A stretch of DNA of 47,341 nucleotides from assembly GCA_028280815.1 (NCBI GenBank), contig JANQLC010000006.1:1-47341 (forward strand), given 5' to 3'. Positions within the stretch are counted from its first letter, which is position 1. The number at the start of each line of letters is the position of its first letter. The translations under genes were made by a program, and so were the position numbers. Of the stretch, positions 8,871-20,252 are shown in pieces. Under the pieces are notes generated by a model. The model did not search any database. It saw nothing but the letters and a program-made list of their open reading frames with translations, and was not told where the DNA came from. The DNA is from Flavobacteriales bacterium (lineage in GTDB: Bacteria > Bacteroidota > Bacteroidia > Flavobacteriales > JANQLC01).

Positions 8871-9310
8871 GGCCTAACCCAGAAGAGGCTACATCACCAC
8901 AGGAAAAGCGGGGCGAAAACCCAATGGGGACAACGGCTGAAAAGGCGAGGCAATCCAAAAGACGCTTGCTGGAACCGCCCCAATCCCGTCTATGTCAAAG
9001 CGCTGTATGGCCATACTGAGCAGTGCTTCTCAGAGGATGCCACCTCCTGTTTTTGAGACTCGCCCCTCGTCCCATGCCCTGGAAAAAAGACCTGAGCCCA
9101 CGCACTGGCCACACCACCTACTGAACCGATCAAACAAACCATCCAAGTTAGCCAACCCAACAAGGCAACAGTCCACAAACGCAATCTATCCATCCAATCC
9201 AAAATCCAACTCCATCAATTGTAGAAAAAACCCCTGCGAAGTCTCGACTGGAACAACCCAATCAAAACAACGCACCCCAAACCGCTCACATCAACCGCAG
9301 GAAAGAAGAA

Positions 9311-9380
9311 TGCAAAATCCCAACGAGGACCATACCCCATGCACCTGTGCACAAACACGGCGGAACGACAGCCTACAACC
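9311..9380 (+). repeat. 70-bp direct repeat, copy 1
   Basis: Matches 9547-9616 at 61 of 70 positions without gaps, at a spacing of 236 bases. It begins TGCAAAATCCCAACG and includes CCTGTGCACAAAC. Confidence 0.85.
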
Positions 9381-9546
9381 AACAACCCCCCCCAGCTAAT
9401 CAATAAGATGCCCAAGCAAAAACCCGACAGATGGCCACCCGATCAAACGATCCAACCCACAGACGGGCTCACGCAGCAGCCCACTGAACAAATTGAGCAA
9501 CCCATGCAATCCAAAGCCCATCCACACCAGATGGTAGAAAAACAAA

Positions 9547-9616
9547 TGCAAAATCCCAACGGAGGCCATATCCCATGCCCCTGTGCACAAACGCGGCGAA
9601 ATGACAGCCAACAACC
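9547..9616 (+). repeat. 70-bp direct repeat, copy 2
   Basis: Second copy of the 9311-9380 repeat. A weaker copy of the first 15 or so bases recurs near 9648, suggesting a larger decayed tandem unit. Confidence 0.85.
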
Positions 9617-9716
9617 GACGGCTCCGCCCACACCAATTACAGGAACAACCCATGCAAAGTCCCATCAGGAACGACCTGATCAAGCACCCGAACTCCTATG
9701 GGTAAAATCCGCCCTT

Positions 9717-11840
<2,124 letters not shown>

Positions 11841-11927
11841 TCACCACAAGGGACTGAGCCCAGCCAAAACCCCAGGGTGAAATAAAAAATGCTGTATATT
11901 CGTTGAGAATTTAATACTTTCGGCCTG

Positions 11928-11959
11928 TTGTATAAACCATTGGTGATTTATTACATTTG
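11928..11959 (+). promoter_or_regulatory. Promoter of clpC
   Basis: TTG (11928-11930), a 21-base spacer and TACATTTG (11952-11959) fit the Bacteroidota -33/-7 promoter. The clpC ATG follows 25 bases later. I see no CtsR- or HrcA-type operator. Confidence 0.6.
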
Positions 11960-11984
11960 ATCTCAGTTTTAGAACCGATCGACC

Positions 11985-14528
11985 ATGGACGAAAACTTCT
12001 CACCTACGGTAAGAGATGTGATCAGCTACAGCAAGGAAGAAGCCTTGCGCCTCGGGCACGATTTTATCGGTACAGAGCACTTGGTTTTGGGTATCATTCG
12101 CGAGGGTGAGGGAAAAGCCATTGCGGTACTCGAGTCGCTGGAGGTGGACCTTCGGGTTTTACGCGACAAAGTAGAGTCCATGCTTCCGGCTCAGCCCAGC
12201 CGAGGTGTCGACAAGAAAAAAAACCTAACCCTTACCAAGCAAGCCAAGCGAGCGCTTGAAACCACATTCTCAGAAGCCAAAACCTTTCAAGACCAAAGGG
12301 TGAACACCGCGCATTTGTTGCTGTGCGTTTTGAGAAACGCCAATGATCCGGTGACCCAAATGTTCAAACTCTTAAACATCGATTACGATTTGGTCAAAGA
12401 GGAATTCCTATTGGAGTTTCACCCCGACGACATCGTAGAGGACGCCAAGGGTGAATCGGCCTATTCCGAAGAAGAGGAGGATTATGAGGGCTCACAGTGC
12501 CAACACCCTTTTGGTACTTCGGGTACTCGAAAAAAGAGCCGTTCTAAAACGCCTGTCTTAGACAATTTTGGGCGAGATTTGACCCAGCTTGCCACCGGTG
12601 GTAAGTTGGACCCCGTTGTGGGGCGCAAAAAGGAGATCGAACGCGTATCTCAAATCCTGAGCCGACGCAAGAAAAACAACCCGCTGCTCATCGGTGAGCC
12701 CGGTGTGGGAAAATCTGCCATTGCCGAAGGCTTGGCCCTGCGGATCGTCACGCGTAAGGTTTCACGCGTTTTGTACAGCAAGCGCGTCGTCACCTTGGAT
12801 CTGACCAGTCTGGTCGCCGGCACCAAGTATCGCGGACAGTTTGAAGAGCGTATGAAAGCCGTGATAAACGAGTTGGAAAAGAACGATGACATCATTCTGT
12901 TTATCGATGAAATTCATACGATTGTAGGTGCCGGAGGGGCTACCGGTTCCTTGGATGCGTCCAACATTTTCAAGCCGGCCCTGGCGCGGGGCGAAATCCA
13001 GTGCATCGGTGCCACTACCTTAGATGAATACCGCCAATACATTGAAAAGGACGGTGCACTAGAGCGGCGATTCCAAAAGGTCATGGTAGAGCCGGCCAGT
13101 CCCGAAGAAACGCTGGAAATCCTGAATAACATCAAGGATAAATATGAGGCGCACCACAATGTGATCTATACCGAAGCAGCGGTGAGCGCTTGTGTCGCCC
13201 TGACCAATCGTTATGTAACCGACCGCTTCCTGCCGGACAAGGCCATAGACGCCTTAGACGAGGCGGGCTCGCGGGTGCATATTACCAATATCCAAGTGCC
13301 CCAAGAAGTGTTGGACTTGGAGGAGAAACTGGAGCGCGTACGCCGAGAAAAGACAAAGGTCGTAAAAAGTCAAAAGTACGAAGAAGCGGCCAAGCTTCGA
13401 GACGATGAAAAGCGCATGGAAAGCGAATTGAGTAAGGTGCAGGCGCGCTGGGAAGCCGAATCCACGGCGCATCGCGAAACCGTCGGTGAAGAGAGCGTAG
13501 CCCAGGTGGTGGCCATGATGACCGGTATTCCCATACAACGCGTAGCCCAGGCGGAGAGTAAAAAACTGGCGACGATGGCCCATTCGGTTCGCGACAAAGT
13601 GATTGGACAAGATGAGGCTGTCGAAAAAGTGGTAAAAGCCATTCAGCGAAACCGCGCTGGCCTAAAAGACCCCGAAAGGCCGATCGGAACCTTTATCTTT
13701 TTGGGGCAAACCGGAGTCGGAAAAACACAGCTGGCCAAGATCTTGGCGCGTGAATTGTTTGACTCAGACGATGCGTTGATCCGAATCGACATGAGCGAAT
13801 ACATGGAAAAATTTGCTGTGTCCCGCTTGGTCGGTGCACCGCCGGGCTATGTGGGCTACGAAGAGGGGGGACAGCTGACCGAAAGAGTTCGCCGCAAACC
13901 CTACAGTGTGCTCCTGCTCGACGAGATCGAAAAGGCACATCCCGACGTGTTCAACATTTTGTTACAGGTGCTGGACGACGGATTCATCACCGATAGTCTC
14001 GGACGCCGGGTCGACTTTCGAAATACGATTATCATTCTCACCTCTAACATCGGTACGCGTCAATTGAAAGATTTCGGGGATGGCGTAGGCTTTGGCACAA
14101 GCGCTAAGCAAGCGGCAGCGGATTCCCATGTGCGCAGCGTGATTGAAAGTGCATTGAAGCGCAGCTTTGCCCCCGAATTCTTGAATCGCATAGACGACGT
14201 GATCATCTTCAACCGCTTGAAAAGAGGAGATATCCTCAAAATTGTCGATATCGAATTGGAAAGGGTGTTCAAGCGCGTAAAAGACTTGGGTTATGCGCTC
14301 GATCTTACCGGCAAAGCCAAAGAGCTCATCGCTGAGAAAGGATTCGACAAAGACTTTGGCGTACGCCCGCTCAAACGCGCCATCCAAAAATACATTGAAG
14401 ACCCACTGGCCGAAGAGATCATCAACGCTAAGATCGCCTTCGGCGATCAGCTGCTGATCGACCTGAACGAAGCCAAAGACGGGGTTGCCATTTCAGTAGA
14501 AAGACCCGATACAGCTGAAAGCGGTTAA
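11985..14528 (+). CDS. clpC: AAA+ unfoldase ClpC, ATP-binding subunit of Clp protease
   Basis: The 847-residue protein unfolds substrates and feeds them to ClpP in the cytoplasm. Domains in order: two N-terminal Clp-N repeats (about 1-145), first AAA+ domain with Walker A GEPGVGKS (about 236-243), a middle domain with a UVR-like coiled segment ([15 protein letters not shown], about 455-490), and a second AAA+ domain with Walker A GQTGVGKT (about 574-581), followed by the C-terminal D2-small domain. The UVR segment and length separate ClpC from ClpA and ClpB. It is monocistronic with its own promoter and is followed by a repeat array. The call is firm. Confidence 0.95.
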   Translation: MDENFSPTVRDVISYSKEEALRLGHDFIGTEHLVLGIIREGEGKAIAVLESLEVDLRVLRDKVESMLPAQPSRGVDKKKNLTLTKQAKRALETTFSEAKTFQDQRVNTAHLLLCVLRNANDPVTQMFKLLNIDYDLVKEEFLLEFHPDDIVEDAKGESAYSEEEEDYEGSQCQHPFGTSGTRKKSRSKTPVLDNFGRDLTQLATGGKLDPVVGRKKEIERVSQILSRRKKNNPLLIGEPGVGKSAIAEGLALRIVTRKVSRVLYSKRVVTLDLTSLVAGTKYRGQFEERMKAVINELEKNDDIILFIDEIHTIVGAGGATGSLDASNIFKPALARGEIQCIGATTLDEYRQYIEKDGALERRFQKVMVEPASPEETLEILNNIKDKYEAHHNVIYTEAAVSACVALTNRYVTDRFLPDKAIDALDEAGSRVHITNIQVPQEVLDLEEKLERVRREKTKVVKSQKYEEAAKLRDDEKRMESELSKVQARWEAESTAHRETVGEESVAQVVAMMTGIPIQRVAQAESKKLATMAHSVRDKVIGQDEAVEKVVKAIQRNRAGLKDPERPIGTFIFLGQTGVGKTQLAKILARELFDSDDALIRIDMSEYMEKFAVSRLVGAPPGYVGYEEGGQLTERVRRKPYSVLLLDEIEKAHPDVFNILLQVLDDGFITDSLGRRVDFRNTIIILTSNIGTRQLKDFGDGVGFGTSAKQAAADSHVRSVIESALKRSFAPEFLNRIDDVIIFNRLKRGDILKIVDIELERVFKRVKDLGYALDLTGKAKELIAEKGFDKDFGVRPLKRAIQKYIEDPLAEEIINAKIAFGDQLLIDLNEAKDGVAISVERPDTAESG

Positions 14529-14543
14529 ACGCTGGGCGTCTCA

Positions 14544-14560
14544 AGCTGGGATCTCCAGCT
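14544..14560 (+). terminator. Hairpin after clpC
   Basis: AGCTGG, loop GATCT, CCAGCT forms a perfect 6-bp stem 15 bases after the clpC stop. No T-run follows, so it may be a 3'-end stabiliser and not a true intrinsic terminator. Confidence 0.35.
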
Positions 14561-15185
14561 CCCTATAGAGACAAAAGAACGAGTACATTTTTCAAACCAT
14601 CATGCGCGGACAAACGCTGGAAAATGAGAGCCGCTGTCCAAACCCTCATACAGGAAAAAGCAAAAAACAGTCCCCGGTTTTCAAACCCGTACAGAAAGCT
14701 CCTTTAGACCTGTCCACACAGCACAAACACAAAACATGAGGCTGAGCTTTCAAACCGAGATGCGCAGGGGGTAAAAACCGAAGAGATAAAGACTGAGCTT
14801 TTAAAGCGAAGCACGGGGAGCGTACGAGAACACCCCCACTTTTTAAATCAACTCACAGGGACAAAACAAAAACGCCTCCTTTTCAGTCCGGCCCATAGAG
14901 ACGAGATAAAAGACGGATCCCTTAGAACGAGGTCGACTTCTCGGACGAGAGCACGGCACAGGAGCAAGCGGGTAAGCCCGACCCTTCTACCCCAAGGCAC
15001 ATTGGCGCACCCCTCCAAATCTCCTTCGTTTAGGTTGTAGGGACTCGAGACAAAAAGAGGGCTGAAAGCGTTGCTCACCGGCAAAATACCAGGGATAATA
15101 TACGAGGGCTCAAAACGAATTAAAACGAGAACACAGCACAGGAGCAAGCAGGTAAATCCGGCCCTTAGACCGTCTCATATTTTAG
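14561..15185 (+). repeat. Degenerate ~46-bp hairpin-repeat array (about 10 units)
   Basis: Non-coding. Units follow the order GGGACAAA, A-rich stretch with AAAAG, GAGCC/CCC, CTTTTCAAACCG, CATA, at a spacing of about 45 bases (for example TTTTCAAAC near 14590 and 14680 and CTTTCAAACC near 14747). Two late units, 14945-14990 and 15125-15170, are 38/46 identical and exactly 180 bases (four 45-base periods) apart. The units point in the direction of clpC, whose stop lies just upstream. There are no identical repeats with unique spacers, so this is not CRISPR. Confidence 0.65.
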
Positions 15186-15225
15186 CGGTTTATTCATATC
15201 TTTAGGCTTTCAAAGCGATGAAGCG

Positions 15226-16119
15226 ATGCCCATCAAAGTGGTCGAATGCCCGAGGGATGCCATGCAAGGCTGGAAAGTATTCATTCCCACCGAATGCAAA
15301 GCCAGGTATATCAATCAGCTTTTAAAAGTCGGTTTCGATACGCTGGATTTCGGGAGTTTCGTCTCGCCCAAGGCGATTCCGCAAATGCGCGATACCGCTG
15401 AAGTACTCAAAAGACTCGAGCTGCCGCAAAGCCGAACAAAACTGCTGGCCATTGTAGCCAACCAGCGCGGCGTGGAAGAAGCGGGTCAGTTTGAGGAGAT
15501 CGCTTATCTGGGCTACCCCCTCTCCATCTCAGAGCGCTTTCAGCTTCGCAACACGCATAAGACGATAGCTGAATCCTTTGCCAGCTTAGATGCCATGCAA
15601 AATGTAGCGATAGAGCACGACAAGCAAATGGTGGTTTACCTCTCTATGGGTTTTGGCAATCCCTATGGCGAACCCTGGTGTCTCGACCTATTGGCGGAAT
15701 GGGCGGAAAGACTGATCCAAAGCGGCATCCGGATCATCGCGCTTTCGGATACCATTGGCGTCTCGCAGAAAGAAGACATCGCAGCTGTCTATGAGTCCTT
15801 AATTCTGCAATACCCGCAGGTGGAATTCGGCGCACACCTCCACAGCCGGCCGGAGACCTGGCGCGAAAAGATCAACGCCGCTTATCAAGCGGGCTGTAGG
15901 CGATTTGACACCGCTATCAGAGGCTTGGGCGGCTGTCCGATGGCAAAAGATGATCTGGTGGGCAATATGCCCACGGAAAAAGTGGTGCAATACATGGATG
16001 AAAGGGGGATGACATCCAAGCTGGATAAAAGAGAATTGGAGCGCGCCTATACCTTATCCGAACAAGTCTTTGCCGCCGACTTCAACCCCCTATGGGAAAA
16101 AGTGCGTCAAGCCTACTAA
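15226..16119 (+). CDS. Hydroxymethylglutaryl-CoA lyase
   Basis: Cleaves 3-hydroxy-3-methylglutaryl-CoA to acetyl-CoA and acetoacetate, the last step of leucine breakdown, in the cytoplasm. The 297-residue protein is a TIM-barrel DRE-type lyase with the substrate/metal segment VECPRDAMQG (about residues 5-14), metal-binding HLH (about 204-206) and the diagnostic RGLGGCPMA loop with its active-site Cys (about 237). Length is that of the family. It sits alone between two repeat arrays, with no other leucine-catabolism gene in the window. Confidence 0.93.
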   Translation: MPIKVVECPRDAMQGWKVFIPTECKARYINQLLKVGFDTLDFGSFVSPKAIPQMRDTAEVLKRLELPQSRTKLLAIVANQRGVEEAGQFEEIAYLGYPLSISERFQLRNTHKTIAESFASLDAMQNVAIEHDKQMVVYLSMGFGNPYGEPWCLDLLAEWAERLIQSGIRIIALSDTIGVSQKEDIAAVYESLILQYPQVEFGAHLHSRPETWREKINAAYQAGCRRFDTAIRGLGGCPMAKDDLVGNMPTEKVVQYMDERGMTSKLDKRELERAYTLSEQVFAADFNPLWEKVRQAY

Positions 16120-16139
16120 AGAGAGACTTTGCATCTCGT

Positions 16140-16790
16140 GCTTGTCCTTTGTGGCTCGGTTTCAAAAGCAGGGGTTGCTCTTTTGTATTTGCCCTTTTGT
16201 GAGGATTTAAAAGCCGGACTTACCTTTTGTTCCAGTTTGAGGATTTAAAGGAGGGGGTATTTCTGGTCTTTGAGCTTTTGATTTGTTCCAGTTGTGAAAT
16301 GGTGTCTTTAAAAAATCAAATTGAGGTAACCTGAAAAGCAGCGCTTATTTTTTGGCGTTTGTCCGTGTGTATCCGTTTGTAAAAAAGGATCATTCTTTTG
16401 CCTGTGGGGTCGGTCTGAAGAGCAGGCTTATCTCTTTGACTTGTTTCCTTTGTGTGGGTTTGAGAAGTGACCCCATCTCTTTACGCCCTGTGGCTCGGCT
16501 TGAAAAGGGGATTTTTTCTCTTCTCCTCTATCCGGGATTCTCTGTAAAATCCTCATCTGGGGAATCGATCATAGGGGGAGGTGCCGAAAGCCATCTCTTG
16601 ATTTTATCTCTGTATGGAAGGTTTTGAAACCCCGGTCTTAATTTTCTGTTTTCGCCTCTGTGTAGGGGTTTAAAAAGGGCTATTTTTCAGCTTTTAATCA
16701 TTTTTATGCTGGTTTAAAAGACGAGCATTTTTATAGACTTGTGTACGACAATTTAAAAGCGGGGGCTGCCATGTGGCAACCCCTCCTCAA
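16140..16790 (-). repeat. Degenerate ~46-bp hairpin-repeat array, inverted orientation (about 13 units)
   Basis: The same repeat as at 14.6 and 22.6 kb, read on the minus strand. On the plus strand the units appear as TTTGAAAAGCGGGG, a T-rich stretch such as CTTATCTCTTTG, then TTTGTCC and TGTGTGG. Spacing is about 40-48 bases. It lies between convergent HMG-CoA lyase and hisS and runs in the direction of hisS. Short ORFs here are not believable genes. Confidence 0.65.
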
Positions 16791-17021
16791 CAAAGATATA
16801 TGGACTGGGGGAATGAACTCGTTTCGGGGCTTATTTATCCTCGTCGCGGGCTTTGATCTCCCTACGGAAAAAAGTAGCCGAGAACACCAAAAGAAGAGAC
16901 TTCGACAAGTGCAGCTGCCTCCGATAAAGAGCGACAGAGGGCTGCAGAATAAACGGATTTCAGGGGTTGTTTAAGGCGCCGTAAGCGTGGTTTTTTAGGG
17001 GGCTGTACAGTTTTAACCGGC
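16791..17021. other. Gap between repeat array and hisS
   Basis: No gene, no convincing terminator. The 16741-16974 ORF has no recognisable feature. Confidence 0.4.
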
Positions 17022-18419
17022 TCAATCCGTTTTCTCAGAGCGGGTATGGAATAGCAGGACGCGCTTTAAAAAAGCGTCTCGGCTCAAAGTCTCCTGCTGG
17101 CCGGTACACATATTTCTCAGGGTAACCGCCTGTGATGCGACCTCCTCGCTGCCTGCCACAGCCACGTAGGGCACCTGGTTTTTGTGGGCGTAGGCGAGCT
17201 GCTTTTTGAGCTTGACCGCTTCGGGATAGAGTTCGCAACTGACCCCCCGATCGCGAAGCGCTGCCACCAATCGGTAGCTGTAAGCCGCTTCAGCCGCTCC
17301 AAAATGGACGAACAACAGCTGGGGTTTGTCGCCGGCCAAATCGGGAAACAAGCCGCGCGCTTCGAGGGCGAGATAAACTCGATCCAGGCCAAAAGAGATG
17401 CCGACGCCAGAAATACCGCTGAGCCCAAAAATACCGGTGAGCTCGTCGTAACGCCCCCCACCACCGAGCGACCCCAATGCAATGCCTTTGCCCAACACCT
17501 CAAAAATGGCGCCGGTATAATAGTCCAATCCACGGGCCAGGGTGAGATCGAGGTCGAGCTCCGCGATTTTAAGCCCATGGTCTTGTATCCTTTCTAAGAT
17601 GAAGCGCAGTTCCGCGATTCCACTTTGTCCCACCGCAACGGATTTGAGCGTGCTTTCCAAAACTTCGAGCCTTTGCTGATTGGAAGCGGTATCGAGCTCG
17701 AAGAAGGGCGCCAAAGCGTCGATAGCCGACTGCGGAATGCCGGCCTGGCGCATTTCTGCCACCGCTTTTTGGGACCCGATTTTATCCCATTTGTCGAGTG
17801 CTGTGGTAAAGGGGGCGAAGCGATCCGAAATGCCGGCTACTTCAGCCAGGCCTGCGAGCAGCTTTCTGCTGTTTAGTCGGATGCACACCGGTAGGTGCAA
17901 GGCGTTAAACACATCGTCGTAGAGCTGCACCAGCTCCACCTCCTGCCAAAGCGAATCCGCGCCCACCACATCGGCGTCGCACTGATAAAACTCGCGAAAA
18001 CGTCCCTTCTGCGGCCGATCGGCCCGCCAAACCGCTTGGATCTGATAGCGCTTAAACGGAAAGCAGACCTCGCTTTGGTGTTGGGCCACGTAACGGGCAA
18101 AGGGTACGGTGAGGTCGTAGCGGAGGACTTTGCTTGCAATGCTAGGGGCCAAAGCACTCGAATTGCCTTGCGCCCAAGCGTCTTTGTCGGCCCGTTTCAA
18201 AAAGTCACCCGAATCGAGAATCTGAAAGATCAACCGATCGCCCGCTTCCCCGTACTTGCCCATCAGGGTGGAGCGGTTTTCAAAAGATGGGGTTTCAATC
18301 GGTGCATAGCCATAGCGTTGAAACTTTTCTTCTATCACGCGGATGAGGTACTTGCGCCTTACCGTTTCCCGAGGTGAAAAGTCACGCGTCCCTTTGGGAA
18401 TGGCGGGTTTTTTTTGCAT
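17022..18419 (-). CDS. hisS: Histidyl-tRNA synthetase
   Basis: Charges tRNA-His with histidine. The 465-residue class II synthetase starts with the usual KPAIPKGTRDFSP and shows motif 1 (YGYAPIETPSFE), motif 2 (FREFYQCDADVVG), the histidine-binding LARGLDYYTGAIFEV, motif 3 near GLDRVYLAL, and a C-terminal anticodon-binding domain (about the last 95 residues). It follows gapN on the same strand after 47 bases and is probably cotranscribed with it. Confidence 0.95.
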   Translation of the reverse strand: MQKKPAIPKGTRDFSPRETVRRKYLIRVIEEKFQRYGYAPIETPSFENRSTLMGKYGEAGDRLIFQILDSGDFLKRADKDAWAQGNSSALAPSIASKVLRYDLTVPFARYVAQHQSEVCFPFKRYQIQAVWRADRPQKGRFREFYQCDADVVGADSLWQEVELVQLYDDVFNALHLPVCIRLNSRKLLAGLAEVAGISDRFAPFTTALDKWDKIGSQKAVAEMRQAGIPQSAIDALAPFFELDTASNQQRLEVLESTLKSVAVGQSGIAELRFILERIQDHGLKIAELDLDLTLARGLDYYTGAIFEVLGKGIALGSLGGGGRYDELTGIFGLSGISGVGISFGLDRVYLALEARGLFPDLAGDKPQLLFVHFGAAEAAYSYRLVAALRDRGVSCELYPEAVKLKKQLAYAHKNQVPYVAVAGSEEVASQAVTLRNMCTGQQETLSRDAFLKRVLLFHTRSEKTD

Positions 18420-18466
18420 TTTTAACCGTTGTGTCCAGTTGGTTGGCTAATCGCTTATCGCGCGCT

Positions 18467-20086
18467 TCAATCGAGATCTCCTGAAGAACCCTGAAAAAGC
18501 CTTTGATTACAAGGTGTGACACCCGCATTGACAAAATTGGATTTCCCGCTGTTTAAAAGGGCCTTCAACAATTTCCTGTTCGCTTCAAACGCCTTACAGG
18601 CGACCATTGTACGAATGGAAAAGGAGCGCAGGGCATCGTGTACGCTCAGGGTACCCACTGCCGAGTCCTTGCGACCGGTAAAGGGATATACGTCTGGGCC
18701 GCGCTGGCACTGGGAGTTGATGTTCACGCGGCAAACCTGATTGACCAAGCCGTCTATCAAAGGGGCGAGTTCATCGATGTTTTGGCTAAATAAGCTCACT
18801 TGTTGTCCGTAATGGGATTCGCAAATGCGCGCTACGGGCTCTGAAATCGATGTAAAGGGTACAATCGGCACGACCGGACCGAACTGTTCCTCGTGATAGA
18901 TGCGCATCCCTTTGTCGACCGGATATAAGACGGCCGGATAAAAAAAGCTCTCTTCGCGTGCCCCCCCCCCTTCATTGATCACTTTTGCGCCCTGTGCTTC
19001 CGCATCGGCTACGAGCGCTTGCAAATAGTCCGGTTTGCCCGGTTCGGGCAAGGGGGTCAATCGCACACCCGCCTCCCAAGGCAAGCCGCATCGCAGGGCT
19101 GCAACCCGATGGACAAAGGCTTTCGTAAAAGACTTGGCGATCGATTCGTGAACGAATAGGAGCTTTAAAGCTGTGCAGCGCTGGCCGTTGAACGACAAGG
19201 CGCCCAAAACGCATTCTGAAACAGCCAAATCCAAATCGGCGTCGGGCATGACAACAGCTGGATTTTTGGCCTCCAGCCCCAATACGGTGCGCAGGCGGTT
19301 GGGCCTGGGGTGGTATTGCCTTATCGCGTTGGCGGATCGACTGCTACCGATCAGGGCCAGCGCATCTACCTTGCCGGACCTCATCACCGGGGGAACCACT
19401 GTAGATCCTGAGCCATACAAAATATTGACCACACCTTTGGGAAAGGCTTCCGCGAAGGCTTCCATCAGGGGGGAGAGCAACAAGATACCGTGCCGTGCGG
19501 GCTTGAACACCACTGTATTGCCCATTAAAATGGCGGGAATGAGCAGGCAAAAGGTTTCATTTAAGGGATAGTTGTAGGGGCCGAGACAGAGCACCACGCC
19601 CAGGGGGCCTCTTCGAATCTGCGCATATACTCCACCGGCGAGCCTTAGCTCAGCGGCTTGCCGACTCATCTCCTCGTATTCTCGAATCGTATCGACGATA
19701 TAGGCCAGCGTTCGATCGAATTCGCTTTCGGAATCGCCGAGCGTTTTGCCAATTTCCCACATCAAGCGTTTAACCACTTCGTCACGCATGGTTTTCATCA
19801 GTGCGACAAAGGCCTCCATACAGCGGATGCGGTCCTTTGGTTTCTGGGTGGGCCACACCCCTCTTCCCAAATCGTAGGCTCTATAAGCGGCATCGAGTGC
19901 GGCTAACGCATCTCCTTCACCCATCTCGGGTATGTGTCCCAATAGGATGGGTTTGCCGCCCTGGTAAACCGGGGAGTAAACCGCCTGCATCGCTCCGTCC
20001 CACCTTAGCATTTTGCCATCCGACAAATGGGAATCCTGCCGGATCGGTGCCCCGAGCCGGTATTTTTCAGGGATGGTATAATTCAA
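18467..20086 (-). CDS. gapN: Aldehyde dehydrogenase family, NADP-dependent glyceraldehyde-3-phosphate dehydrogenase (GapN-like)
   Basis: Predicted to oxidise glyceraldehyde 3-phosphate to 3-phosphoglycerate with NADP+, bypassing ATP formation. The fold motifs are [17 protein letters not shown] (cofactor Lys), a catalytic Glu in [12 protein letters not shown], and the catalytic Cys in [11 protein letters not shown]. The frame is open to an ATG at 20152, but a good -7 box (20125-20132) lies inside that extension and homology begins only near IPEKYRL. I therefore prefer the TTG at 20086, with AAGGAAAA just upstream; a GTG at 20104 is also possible. About 15 residues after the usual KSNF end look like read-on. 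Substrate is inferred from family resemblance. Confidence 0.82.
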   Translation of the reverse strand: MNYTIPEKYRLGAPIRQDSHLSDGKMLRWDGAMQAVYSPVYQGGKPILLGHIPEMGEGDALAALDAAYRAYDLGRGVWPTQKPKDRIRCMEAFVALMKTMRDEVVKRLMWEIGKTLGDSESEFDRTLAYIVDTIREYEEMSRQAAELRLAGGVYAQIRRGPLGVVLCLGPYNYPLNETFCLLIPAILMGNTVVFKPARHGILLLSPLMEAFAEAFPKGVVNILYGSGSTVVPPVMRSGKVDALALIGSSRSANAIRQYHPRPNRLRTVLGLEAKNPAVVMPDADLDLAVSECVLGALSFNGQRCTALKLLFVHESIAKSFTKAFVHRVAALRCGLPWEAGVRLTPLPEPGKPDYLQALVADAEAQGAKVINEGGGAREESFFYPAVLYPVDKGMRIYHEEQFGPVVPIVPFTSISEPVARICESHYGQQVSLFSQNIDELAPLIDGLVNQVCRVNINSQCQRGPDVYPFTGRKDSAVGTLSVHDALRSFSIRTMVACKAFEANRKLLKALLNSGKSNFVNAGVTPCNQRLFQGSSGDLD

Positions 20087-20124
20087 AAAGATTTTCCTTC
20101 TCACACCACGGCGGTTAAGCGAGT

Positions 20125-20132
20125 CAAAAGTA
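20125..20132 (-). promoter_or_regulatory. -7 box of the gapN-hisS operon
   Basis: TACTTTTG on the minus strand matches TAnnTTTG, with TTG about 17 bases further upstream. It would start transcription near 20118, which decides against the longest gapN reading frame. Confidence 0.45.
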
Positions 20133-20199
20133 GTGATTTTAACCCATTCCAATGAGAACCGGCGCCTTGATCTGCAACTGCTCGCTGTTGATAATTCTT

Positions 20200-20231
20200 T
20201 TTGTCGGGCTGTGTGAAATGTTGTAAAATTG
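20200..20231 (+). promoter_or_regulatory. Promoter of argH
   Basis: TTTG (20200-20203), a 20-base spacer and TAAAATTG (20224-20231) give a near-consensus Bacteroidota promoter. The -7 box overlaps the TTG at 20229, which rules out that codon as the start and supports the ATG at 20253. Confidence 0.6.
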
Positions 20232-20252
20232 TCAAAACTCAGTCATCAATCG

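Larger units (their letters stand above)
8871..9716. repeat. C/A-rich degenerate repeat block between ndk and ligA
   Basis: About 850 bases between convergent genes. From about 9100 the plus strand is very rich in C and A and poor in G and T. It contains one clear long direct repeat (9311-9380 and 9547-9616) and several weaker ones, such as CCGATCAAAC near 9127 and 9438 and a partial third copy near 9648. ORFs on both strands are Pro/Gln/Asn-rich on plus or hydrophobic and Trp-rich on minus, and look like products of skewed base composition, not real proteins. Confidence 0.55.

Noticed and set aside
9215-9683. Hydrophobic minus-strand ORFs as membrane proteins
   Set aside because: They arise where the strand is G/T-rich, have no ribosome-binding site, and change frame between repeat copies; base composition explains them.
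14561-15185. CRISPR array
   Set aside because: The units are periodic but strongly diverged, with no near-identical direct repeats, no unique spacers and no cas genes nearby.
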